Assembly (NCBI GenBank): GCA_963576735.1
Contig: OY755171.1
Coordinates: 10,850,001 to 10,914,000 of the forward strand
Direction of reading: 5' to 3'
Origin: Bedellia somnulentella
Lineage: Eukaryota > Arthropoda > Insecta > Lepidoptera > Bedelliidae
DNA: 64,000 nucleotides
Both the position numbers and the translations under genes were made by a program. The notes below the pieces were generated by a model, which was given only the letters and a program-made list of their open reading frames with translations, was not told the origin of the DNA and did not search any database. Of this stretch, positions 55,411 to 64,000 are shown piece by piece. The first letter of the stretch is position 1; each line of letters starts with the position of its first letter.

Positions 55411-55668
55411 AGTTGCTGTGTAGTGTCGGCTTAAAATAGCACTACCCCATTTCTGCCGGTGGGTGTACGTAAGAGGCGACTAACGGTATTGGGGCTTTTA
55501 AGAGATTTTTGGGCGATTCGGTTGGAGACCCATCACCAATAACCTTTATTTTACCATCTTTACCCCACTCAACTTTCCGAAAGTGGCTGAGGAGTTTCTA
55601 GTTCCTTAGCTCGGGCTACCCCTTCTAGGGATTTACAGCCTTTAGTATATGTATGTATGTATGTAATA
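55411..55668 (+). mobile_element. SINE A, full-length copy
   Basis: GCTGTGTAGTGTCGGCTTAA through TTTAGTATATGTATGTATG. A good reference copy. Confidence 0.85.
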
Positions 55669-56127
55669 ACTATTATTGTAAGTAAACAAGTTCGTTTTAA
55701 TGTAAGCTAATTATATTTATTTATTTTTGCTCTTGTCTGGTATGTCTACCCGAATGACTGTGTATCCTAAATTTGATGATCTTACCTCCCAAATGTTGTC
55801 TGGAAGCTTTTAGCGATAACACTGCCAATTGTACTTTTCTGCAAGCTGTTTCATTATTTTATACTCAAGGATTTGTTATTTGTGACACTCAGAGTTAATA
55901 AGTGCGTTACTACTTAAAATCATTTTTTTAATCCTGTAAATTAGAGGCTTACCTTGTTGTGTACTGTCTTTTACATTTCATATTTACACATAGATCCCCT
56001 AAAAAGGTGGCACAGAAAAAATAATTCTAAACATCAGATATCGTTTGGGTCATTCATTTTGCTGGGTCAGTGAATTTATTGGCACTTTTTTATTGCTGTT
56101 AACAGCCTTGTAACATATAACATAACA

Positions 56128-56445
56128 TAAACGTTCTCGCCGAATACCCCCGAAGGGGTTTGGCAGAGGTACTAATACTTCTGAACATCACGTGACTTTG
56201 TCACCTGGTGTTCAGAGTACGATCACGTGATAGGGGGCAGGCCTATCGCCGTTTTGTACGAATACACTGTCACACCACTAAGTACAACTCAGCCATGTGG
56301 GTTTCCTCACAATGTTTTCCCTCACAGTTAAAAACCGTGATAAATTACTCACATATGTCTTTAGAAAAGACAAATTTGTGTAGGCCCGATCCGGGATTTG
56401 TACACTAGTCGCTTGCACGGTCCATTAGGTACAATACAGGTTATC
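56128..56445 (-). mobile_element. SINE B copy
   Basis: Contains GTACAAATCCCGGATCGG (B box, altered), GTGAGGGAAAACATTGTGAG and the tail CTCTGCCAAACCCCTTCGGG, then TATTCGGCGAGAACG. Confidence 0.75.
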
Positions 56446-57208
56446 ACGTCGTATTTGCCTTGTATTTTTATATATATGTCAGACAGTTATGACTTAAGAA
56501 ATGACACATTGGTACATCCCCGCATTAGGATTAGAACCCACGCATCAGTGTATACGAAGTGAAATCTTATTCGGGATTATTTCCCCACTTCCCGTAACCC
56601 GCACCGCTATAGTCATGCGCGCACAACTTTTCGGACGGTGTTAGCCTACTTAGATAAAATTTAACAAAATAAATAATAATTTTCATAATTTTTTATATTG
56701 AATATTGGAAATAAAAGCGTTTATTAATAAGCAAAGATACATCATAAAAATACTTGTCTTTAAAAAAAAGTTTCCACTACAAAAAATATTAATGAAAGTG
56801 ATATTTTTTTATATACGTAGGTCACCCTATAATTTTTATTTAGTTGAGAACTAACTGACAATGACAGGCCGAAATTTCAAAATGGCGACAGTAGTGCAAG
56901 TAGTCGCCACCGGCCAAGTTAAGATTGTGGATCTTTACCAGTAGAGGAATAATTTATCACAGATTAATGTTTAAACCGATTCAAGAAGCTATTCGAAAGT
57001 TGTCATTCATAAAAATCGAGTTGACTGAGAACATTCAGCCAAGTAACTATAGTTACGTGGACGTACAACGGTACTTTTTTTGGAGTAGCTGTAGTTACGT
57101 GGACGTTTGAGTGGATAAAAACACTTCTGACACAGAATACACACTTTTCACCGTCCAACGCTGCTTCTATTTTACAAGAATTAATTCTTTTATTAAATCC
57201 GACCATTA

Positions 57209-60200
57209 ATGGATCCACATCTTCCTCCGAACGTGATACAGTGGAACTGCCGCAGCGCAAGTTCTAAAAAATCTGACATTATATATATTATAAATAAGTA
57301 TAAACCATTTATTTTTGCTTTACAAGAAACATGGTTAAAACCAGATAGTCTATTTAAAATTTCAGGTTATGCCTGTATATCTGAAAACAAATATAATGGT
57401 CATTGTGGTGTTGCCATTCTTGTTAAACACCAGGTGCCATTTATTCACATTCCAATTTCAAATCATAGTAGTGAATTTTCTATTATTGCTGTACAAGTGA
57501 ACAAAATTTGTTTCGTGTCAATATATATTCCCCGTCCAACTTCTATTATATTTAATGAAATAGAATCAATTTTATCTTCAATACCAAAACCTTTTTTAAT
57601 TTTAGGTGATTTTAATTGCCAACATGCTGCATGGGGAAGCAATCTAGCAAGTAGTCCAACTCCTTGTGCTTCCGATATTTTAAGAATTTGTGATTCACTT
57701 AATATATGCATTTTGAATAATGGATCAGCAACGCGCCGTACGAAAATTGGCGAAGGAAAAAGTGTTCCCGATCTTTCAATTTCGTCCCCTAAATTAGCTG
57801 CGTCATTGGAATGGTTAACGCTACCTTTGACGTATGGTAGTGATCATTTCCCAATCCAAATTAATTTTCCTTCAAATTTTATTAGACCTTCTCAAAAACG
57901 TCATCCTAGGCTAAAGTATAACTTAAGTAATGCTGATTGGCAAACATTTAGCGAGAAGGTTGAGCAAAAAATATCCACTCTTCCTATAATAGAGACTGGT
58001 TCTGAAAGTGAGTGTTCTAAAGCAATAACTGAAGTGTTATTAAATGTAGCAAACTCATGCTTTCCAATTAAAATTGTATCTGACGATAAAATACCATCTC
58101 CTCCTTGGTGGGATAGGGAATGTACAGAATCAGTCAATAAAAGAAAAACAGCTGAAATACAATATTTACTAGATTCAACTGACGAAAATTTCGATGCTCT
58201 ATCACTTCAAATGAATGAAACAAGAAAATTATTAAAACAAAAGAAATTTCATGGTTGGCGTAGTTTTTGTTCCTCTATATCTCCAAATGCAAGACCTTCT
58301 TTTGTATGGCAAAACATAAGAAGATTCAGAGGTGCTTTTAAAAACAAGCAATCGAATACTATTCAATTATCTAAAGCTGAAGATCTTTTAGATAAGTTAG
58401 CACCTGCTTTTGTTCCCTCGGACCATACCTATTTGTCTTTTGATCCTTCTGTTTACTATGACAGAAATGATTCAAATTCTCCCTTTAGCATTGATGAAAT
58501 GAATTGTGTATTAGTCAATTTAAAAGATTCAACACCTGGCGTAGATGACATACCTTATTCCTTTTTCGTCCATTTAAAAGAATATTCTATCTTGTATTTT
58601 CTAAACCTCATAAATACTATTGCTTTTTCGGGTAATATACCGGAACAGTGGAGAACACAAGAAATTGTTCCTATTCCAAAAGATACCCAAAATACATTAT
58701 CTGCTTCTTCATTCAGGCCGGTAGCATTGTCGTCGGTTCTTCTTAAAATTTCTGAAAATTTAATTAAAAACAGGCTAGAATGGTTTGTGGAAAACCATAA
58801 GCTGCTATCAGAGTCGCAATATGGCTTCAGGAGAGGCAAAAGTACAATTGATGCAATTAGTTTATTAATTACAGATATTCGTATAGCATTCTCCAACGAT
58901 CATTCAGTACTCGCTTCATTTCTTGATGTCACCTCTGCCTATGATAATGTAGATATTAATATTTTGAAACAAAAACTTAGGGATATGAAAGTTCCTCTCA
59001 TGTTGGTAAACTTTATTGTAAATATTTTATGTCAAAGACGCATATTTATAACTACTGGGGAGGATAACTCAAAAATAACTCGAACTGTTTGGAGAGGTCT
59101 TCCTCAAGGTTCAGTTCTTAGTCCGATGCTCTACAATTTATATACTTCTGACTTGGAAAATTCTGTTCAAACTAACAATTCTATCTATATCATTCAATAT
59201 GCTGACGACTTATTAATATATACCATTAATAAATCTCCTACTGATGCTTCATTAGATATGTCTGTAGCTTTAGAAAACCTCAGCGTATGGTTGTCTAATA
59301 ACGGATTACAACTATCACCATCTAAAAGTGAAGTTGTTTTGTTTTCTAGAATGCGTGTTATCCCACCTATATCTGTTGAATACAACCATGTTCAAATACC
59401 TATAAAAGACAAAGTTAAGTTCTTAGGTGTAATTCTAGACAGTAAATTAACGGGAATCCCTCACTGTGATTTCATTGTTACTAAAGCTGAACGTATTTTA
59501 AATATGTTAAGATGTTTATCCGGGGTATGGTGGGGTGCTCACCCATTCTCAATGAAAATATTGTACGATGCGTTCATCAGAAGTTTGTTAGATTATGGAT
59601 CATTTTTATTGGAACCTGGTAGCAAACCAGCATTTAAAAGAATAGACCTTATACAGTATAAAGCTTTGCGACTTATTTGTGGAGCTATGAAATCTAGTCC
59701 TATTAACGCTTTACAGTTAGAATGTTGTGAATCTCCATTGCATTTAAGAAGACAATACCTTTCGGATAGATTTTTAATACGAATTTCACAGTTTTCTGAG
59801 CATCCTTTATTACACAAACTCCACAGCTTAACACAATTAACAACTACGTCTAAATATTGGAAATTTAAAAACGTTCCTTGTCTTGTTAAAAGCTTCCACA
59901 AAATTTCAGAAATCTCTGCTCCTATTTATTCATCGCCTATTCTTCCTATTTTTTCTATTCCTTTCGAAGCTTTGTTTGTAGTACCTGACATTAAACTAGA
60001 CATGGGTATAAGCAGAGACCAAAATACATCAAACATAGAATTTATTAGCATTTTAGAGAATGAATTCAAAAATTGGCACCATATTTATACAGACGCATCA
60101 AAAATAGTTGAACCTTCAAGTATTGTTGGAGTCGGAACGTACCATCATCAGTTTAATATTGTACAGAAAATAAAGTTACCTTGTGAATCATCATCTTTTA

Positions 60201-60949
60201 CAGGAGAATGTATGGCGATATTTAAAGCTCTGGAATATATTTTGGTCATGGGACTACTAAAAACCACAATTTTCAGTGACAGTTTGAGTGCTCTTCAATC
60301 ATTATTAACTTATCCTCTATCAACTAATCATTGCTATGAGTTAATTATCCTTATAAGAAACAAACTTCTTATATGCTATAATAAAGGTTTGAAGGTTAGA
60401 TTTGCTTGGGTTCCTGGTCATTGCGGTATCCGTGGCAATGAAAAAGCTGATTTTATTGCTAAGGATGCTGTTAGTGAGGGTGACGTTTGTCATTTTAAGA
60501 ATTACTTTCACGATGTTCTTGGAATGGCAAAATCATCGTTACAGCGGTCATGGAGCTTAGGTTGGTCTGAGACTTCAAAAGTTAAAGGTTGTTTTTATGC
60601 AAGGATTCAACCTGAAATTCCGTCAAAACCTTGGTTTAGGACTGGATCATTTAACAAAATAATAACTTCTATTATCATTCGGATGCGATTGGGACATGTT
60701 ACTACCCCAGCTCATCTTTATAAATTAGGCATTGTAAATAGTAACTTATGTAGTTGTCGATTAGATGTAGGTAATTTAAATCACATATTCTTTTCTTGCC
60801 CTTTGTACGATCGCATTTTATTTCTATCCAACTTGTTATCTTATGGTGTAAATTTTCCGACATGTATTGAAACTCTTTTATGTACTTTGAATTTGAATAT
60901 TTATTTGATAATTAGTTTGTTTATTTTAGATAATAGAATCAAATTGTAA
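57209..60949 (+). CDS. I-like LINE ORF2: endonuclease, reverse transcriptase, RNase H
   Basis: 1246 residues from ATG 57209 (MDPHLPPNVIQWNCRS). Endonuclease: QETWL, LGDFNCQHAAWG, GSDHFPI. RT: TPGVDDIPYSF, FRPVALSSVLLK, YGFRRGKSTIDA, SFLDVTSAYDNV, GLPQGSVLSPMLYN and an intact YADD in QYADDLLIYT. RNase H: IYTDASK, TGECMAI, FSDSLSAL, GHCGIRGNEKAD, with the acidic set intact. A C-terminal CSCRLDVGNLNHIFFSC is zinc-knuckle-like. The coding sequence is much more AT-rich than the LINE at 45.9-49.5 kb. It looks functional by itself, although ORF1 of this copy is broken. Confidence 0.9.
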   Translation: MDPHLPPNVIQWNCRSASSKKSDIIYIINKYKPFIFALQETWLKPDSLFKISGYACISENKYNGHCGVAILVKHQVPFIHIPISNHSSEFSIIAVQVNKICFVSIYIPRPTSIIFNEIESILSSIPKPFLILGDFNCQHAAWGSNLASSPTPCASDILRICDSLNICILNNGSATRRTKIGEGKSVPDLSISSPKLAASLEWLTLPLTYGSDHFPIQINFPSNFIRPSQKRHPRLKYNLSNADWQTFSEKVEQKISTLPIIETGSESECSKAITEVLLNVANSCFPIKIVSDDKIPSPPWWDRECTESVNKRKTAEIQYLLDSTDENFDALSLQMNETRKLLKQKKFHGWRSFCSSISPNARPSFVWQNIRRFRGAFKNKQSNTIQLSKAEDLLDKLAPAFVPSDHTYLSFDPSVYYDRNDSNSPFSIDEMNCVLVNLKDSTPGVDDIPYSFFVHLKEYSILYFLNLINTIAFSGNIPEQWRTQEIVPIPKDTQNTLSASSFRPVALSSVLLKISENLIKNRLEWFVENHKLLSESQYGFRRGKSTIDAISLLITDIRIAFSNDHSVLASFLDVTSAYDNVDINILKQKLRDMKVPLMLVNFIVNILCQRRIFITTGEDNSKITRTVWRGLPQGSVLSPMLYNLYTSDLENSVQTNNSIYIIQYADDLLIYTINKSPTDASLDMSVALENLSVWLSNNGLQLSPSKSEVVLFSRMRVIPPISVEYNHVQIPIKDKVKFLGVILDSKLTGIPHCDFIVTKAERILNMLRCLSGVWWGAHPFSMKILYDAFIRSLLDYGSFLLEPGSKPAFKRIDLIQYKALRLICGAMKSSPINALQLECCESPLHLRRQYLSDRFLIRISQFSEHPLLHKLHSLTQLTTTSKYWKFKNVPCLVKSFHKISEISAPIYSSPILPIFSIPFEALFVVPDIKLDMGISRDQNTSNIEFISILENEFKNWHHIYTDASKIVEPSSIVGVGTYHHQFNIVQKIKLPCESSSFTGECMAIFKALEYILVMGLLKTTIFSDSLSALQSLLTYPLSTNHCYELIILIRNKLLICYNKGLKVRFAWVPGHCGIRGNEKADFIAKDAVSEGDVCHFKNYFHDVLGMAKSSLQRSWSLGWSETSKVKGCFYARIQPEIPSKPWFRTGSFNKIITSIIIRMRLGHVTTPAHLYKLGIVNSNLCSCRLDVGNLNHIFFSCPLYDRILFLSNLLSYGVNFPTCIETLLCTLNLNIYLIISLFILDNRIKL

Positions 60950-61090
60950 TTAACGTTTCTTATCTTGTCTGAATTTCTTTAAATGTTTCGTGTTAGGATA
61001 CATAATAAATATACATTGCAAGTTTCCCTTCCTTAAATAGAAAGTGGCAAATCACTAGCCGTGGATGCCAAAGATAAGAAAAAAAAAAAA

Positions 61091-61176
61091 AAAGGAAAGA
61101 AAAATTTCGACACAGGCGGGATTCTTTATTTATTAGTAATAATCCCCACATGAGGTTTTCATGAACAAAAAGATTT
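61091..61176 (-). mobile_element. Right part of the split SINE C fragment
   Basis: It continues the reversed SINE C (GGAAAGAAAAATTTCGACAC...) and ends with TTTATTTATTAGTAATAATC and TGAGGTTTTCATG, as near 5820-5855. Confidence 0.6.
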
Positions 61177-61582
61177 AAAGCAAATGACCAGTTGGCCACT
61201 GTTTCACGGAAATGTATTTCGAAGTAGATAGTAGTTTTTTGAAACAATCTATTTGCTTGATACTGGAGAACACAAACGGGTCAAAATATATTTTTATAAT
61301 AAGTTTTTATTTCACGTCAATACATGCAGTATTTCCGATGCTACGACCTCAAGAAGTTCAACCCCGTTTTCAAATCTTCAGATTACGCGCGCTTTTTAAT
61401 CTTACATCACAACCCGTGAGCCAGTCGGTCATTGCTACTGCGCGAAGTCATTCTGTTGGGAATGGTGCGATTTTTCTTTGATTTTTCTTTCTTTATTTTA
61501 TATCCTTGGGTACTATAAAGTAACATAAATAATAGCTACTTCTGCCGGCCCCTACGGCGGAAACTGCGTGAAAGTTTGAGTT

Positions 61583-62145
61583 TTGGGAGTTGAATTGTTA
61601 CACATACTTACTGCCCGATAGCTGAAGTAACAACTTTAAACCACTTATAGAAATTGAGAATAACTAAATGGCATAGAGGCTCAGGCCAACCTACCTATAG
61701 ACAAATAACGCGCGTGGCACCCTATATGTCTCTCCTTCGCTAAATCGGTGTTGACACAAAAACAATTTTGCCTCGTTTGTAGTAATTTGGTACGGCTTTT
61801 CTCATGCTTTCAATAACAACAAACTTATAATGTGTTCGGTAACATTATAAGTTTGTCGTTATTGAAAGCATGAGAAAAGCCTTGTTTTGGGAGTTGAATT
61901 GTTACACATACTTCCTGCCCGATAGCTGAAGTAACAACTTTAAACCACTTATAGAAATTGAGAATAACTAAATGGCATAGAGGCTCAGACCAACTACCTA
62001 TAGCCAGATAACGCGCGTGGCACCCTATATGTCTCTCCTTCGCACAATCGGTGTTGTGTTGACACCAAAACAATTTTGCCTCGCTTGTGGTAATTTGGTA
62101 AGGCTTTTCTCATGCCTTCAATAACGGCAAACTTATAATGTTACC
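61583..62145. mobile_element. Two tandem MITE copies sharing a central terminal repeat
   Basis: Copy 2 (61838-62145) begins CGGTAACATTATAAGTTTGT and ends with its reverse complement. Copy 1 (61583-61837) is the same sequence lacking its own left terminus. At the junction the two ends make a 40-bp stem with an 8-base loop (61794-61881). Confidence 0.8.
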
Positions 62146-62967
62146 GAACATATATGGCAAATATCCTCAAATAATAAGTTCACCAATAGATAAATTATGA
62201 GCAAACAATAAACTAAAATACAACATATACCTACTTACAATGACTAATAAATAAATAGGCAACAATCACCAGACTTTTGTGTTTTCTTCCTAACGAGTAC
62301 CACCAAAATCTGTACCACGGCTACTCGGTGGGAATAAAAACGTAGTTTAAAAATCATTCTAATAGGATAATAGATCAATAATATTTTTGATAAAATAAAA
62401 CAACTCTTTAGATCAAATATTCATTATAATTTAATACACGTTACCTTAGTCAAATTCAACATATTTTAAATCAACAATCAAATGTACTGTCTTTTAAACA
62501 ATATTTTTTTTAATTAGTTCCGAATACTTTCCTTGTTCATAGTAATTATCTTATTCACATGATGAATTCTTACTTCTATAGGATTATTGAGATTTTGAAG
62601 TGGGCAACACCGGTGTTTTTTGTTGTTGAAGGTTATGTTCAGAATTAAATCAAAAACACAGGTAAAACGTATAAATAACAGCATATCTTCAATTGTAAAT
62701 CTAATAAGGTTCTTAAAACTGTAAATATATTCTGAGTTTTCTTTGATACGCCACTGTGAAGTGATTCATCTGGGGCTTTTTACTCGCTTTGATAACTGCA
62801 GCTCAAAACTTTTTATTTACCTATTTTTAAAGCACGATCACATAAACAAGGTCTCTGCCCTAAACAAGCTTACTTCCTACGAGTCCAAAATATATTTGTT
62901 TCACGTATTTGCACAATATTACCTAAAATCGATGGAGTAAACAAAGCGTTTGTTATTTCTCTAACAA

Positions 62968-63005
62968 AATAGTGGCAAACTGTCACTTTGCACAGTTTGC
63001 CACTA
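62968..63005. other. Perfect short hairpin
   Basis: ATAGTGGCAAACTGT and its reverse complement flank an 8-base loop. No poly-T or gene start gives it a role. The rest of 62150-63450 shows no gene. Confidence 0.5.
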
Positions 63006-63479
63006 TCGTAAAACAGGTTACACCGTAACGTAAGGGACAGAAAATCACAGTACTAGCTCTTTCTATCTTTAAGAGTTTTATAATTAGCTATCCTTTTCTT
63101 GCTCGTCGTGACGTATTCTTTATCTCTGTAGTTGTGTATGCTTAGAGTCTAAGCATAGAGGAATAATGTTGTTGGTGATTGTTTTATATTATCTGTGTAC
63201 TATTGGCACAGAAATAGTACTACCTCGTTTTTTCACAAGGGTAATAAAATTTGAATGTTTTTGTCCATGAAAACATTCATGTACATTTCATACTAATAAA
63301 ATTATATATTACATATTACTAATAAATAGAGGTTTGTTTTCTTTTGTATTTTTTCCCCGCTGGTCTCGAAATTTTTCTTTCGATTATTTATTAGTAAGGG
63401 AACAGTTTAGTATTATATTATCTGTGGTAAGGGAAATAAAAGGTGACTTGGAAAATTTGGAGCTTTTTTCTGGGAGATT

Positions 63480-63620
63480 ATTAGACGATGCGGTTGGAGA
63501 CTCATCACCAATCACCAACAACCTTTATTATTCAATCTTTTCCCCACTCAAGTTGCAAAAGTAGCTAACGAATTCATAAGCCTGAAGCTTTGGCAACCGT
63601 TTTTTAGTTTTATAACCGTG
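63480..63620 (+). mobile_element. SINE A copy, diverged
   Basis: GACGATGCGGTTGGAGACTC, CCCCACTCAAGTTGCAAAAG, GCTTTGGCAACCG and TTTTATAACCGTGATTAT. 63628-64000 contains the paired motifs GGAGCGTAGCGAGC and GGAGCGAAGCGAGC but nothing I can name. Confidence 0.65.
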
Positions 63621-64000
63621 ATTATTGGAGCGTAGCGAGCGTAGTATACCATTTACCCCCGACTTCTGCATTTCGTTGTGATCGTACTCCTCCTAAACGG
63701 CTTAACTCAGACCCCTGATTTTGCACGGTGGTAAAGGACCATGTATAGATGGTTTATGTCAATTTTGATAAAAATCGGATGTAAATACTAGGTTGGCATG
63801 GGACCGTCGGATGCCAATAAAAGGAGCGAAGCGAGCAATTGCCTGACTCTCAGATATTACTTATCGTTGAATAAGCAATTTGTTATGATTCTTTGAATAT
63901 ACTTGCTGGTTTACCTTAACGCGTGATTAATTCTACACAAAACTGCAAAGGAGTTAGAGTCCTGATTTTGGAAAACTTAAATTGTTAACAATTTAAAAAA

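Larger units (their letters stand above)
54708..57114. mobile_element. Non-autonomous DNA element, ATAA target duplication, 16-bp terminal repeats
   Basis: The terminal inverted repeats are perfect: CCACTCAAACGTCCAC at each end. Flanking ATAA lies at 54704-54707 and 57115-57118. Subterminal copies of CTCAAACGTCC (54749) and ACGTGGACGT (57055) repeat the motif. No transposase is visible in 2.4 kb. The superfamily is unknown to me. SINE A and SINE B copies sit inside. The remainder shows nothing else recognised. Confidence 0.8.
53084..61090 (+). mobile_element. I-like LINE with 12-bp target duplication and poly(A)
   Basis: AAAGGAAAGAAA at 53072-53083 recurs at 61091-61102. The body has a 190-bp 5' UTR, ORF1, ORF2, a 3' UTR and an A-run from 61079. 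It is interrupted by a 2407-bp DNA element at 54708-57114. Without that it is about 5.6 kb, normal for the group. Confidence 0.8.

Overview
This is nuclear DNA from an insect, almost certainly a moth or butterfly. The evidence is two ordinary intron-rich metazoan genes with GT-AG introns, AT-rich intergenic sequence, and a very dense load of repeats. Many of those repeats end in a '...GGCGTGAGTATATGTATG' type tail or carry the tRNA-derived SINE, CR1-like and RTE-like ends I associate with Lepidoptera. No bacterial or plasmid features were seen. The species is not identified. Family names below come from recognised motifs, not from searches.

Two host genes, both on the minus strand, could be rebuilt exon by exon with consistent splice phases. 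Ethanolamine kinase (Drosophila easily shocked type) runs from 24430 to 8643: 7 exons, 355 residues, with introns 5 and 6 of about 7.5 and 5.8 kb filled with transposons. The Hsp110/HSPA4 co-chaperone (Drosophila Hsc70Cb type) runs from 43519 to 30249: 15 exons, 834 residues, with a perfect three-pentamer heat-shock element 208 bp upstream of the ATG and a tandem partial copy of one exon.

The rest is mobile DNA in many layers. 1-4010 is a minus-strand Ty3/gypsy retrotransposon cut by the window edge: LTR, primer binding site, repeat-rich leader, gag with a -1 slippery heptamer on its stop codon, and pol carrying an 11-residue repeat array. 4-8.6 kb and the ethanolamine kinase introns hold RTE-like, CR1-like and SINE fragments, MITEs, a piggyBac remnant, and an RT reading frame enclosed by 145-bp inverted repeats. 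A 2.4-kb Tc1/mariner-type element occupies Hsp110 intron 1. 43.86-49.59 kb is an apparently full-length RNase H-bearing LINE with both ORFs open and a 14-bp target duplication, inserted just upstream of the Hsp110 promoter. 50.5-52.9 kb is an inverted-repeat element with a dead THAP exon. 53.04-61.19 kb is a nested stack: SINE, then I-like LINE, then DNA element, then two further SINEs. Each of the first three layers has recognisable target duplications.

About twenty copies of one SINE-like family (here 'SINE A') and five of a tRNA-derived family ('SINE B') share their 3' tail with the RTE-like LINE copies. This suggests that one LINE enzyme mobilised all three.
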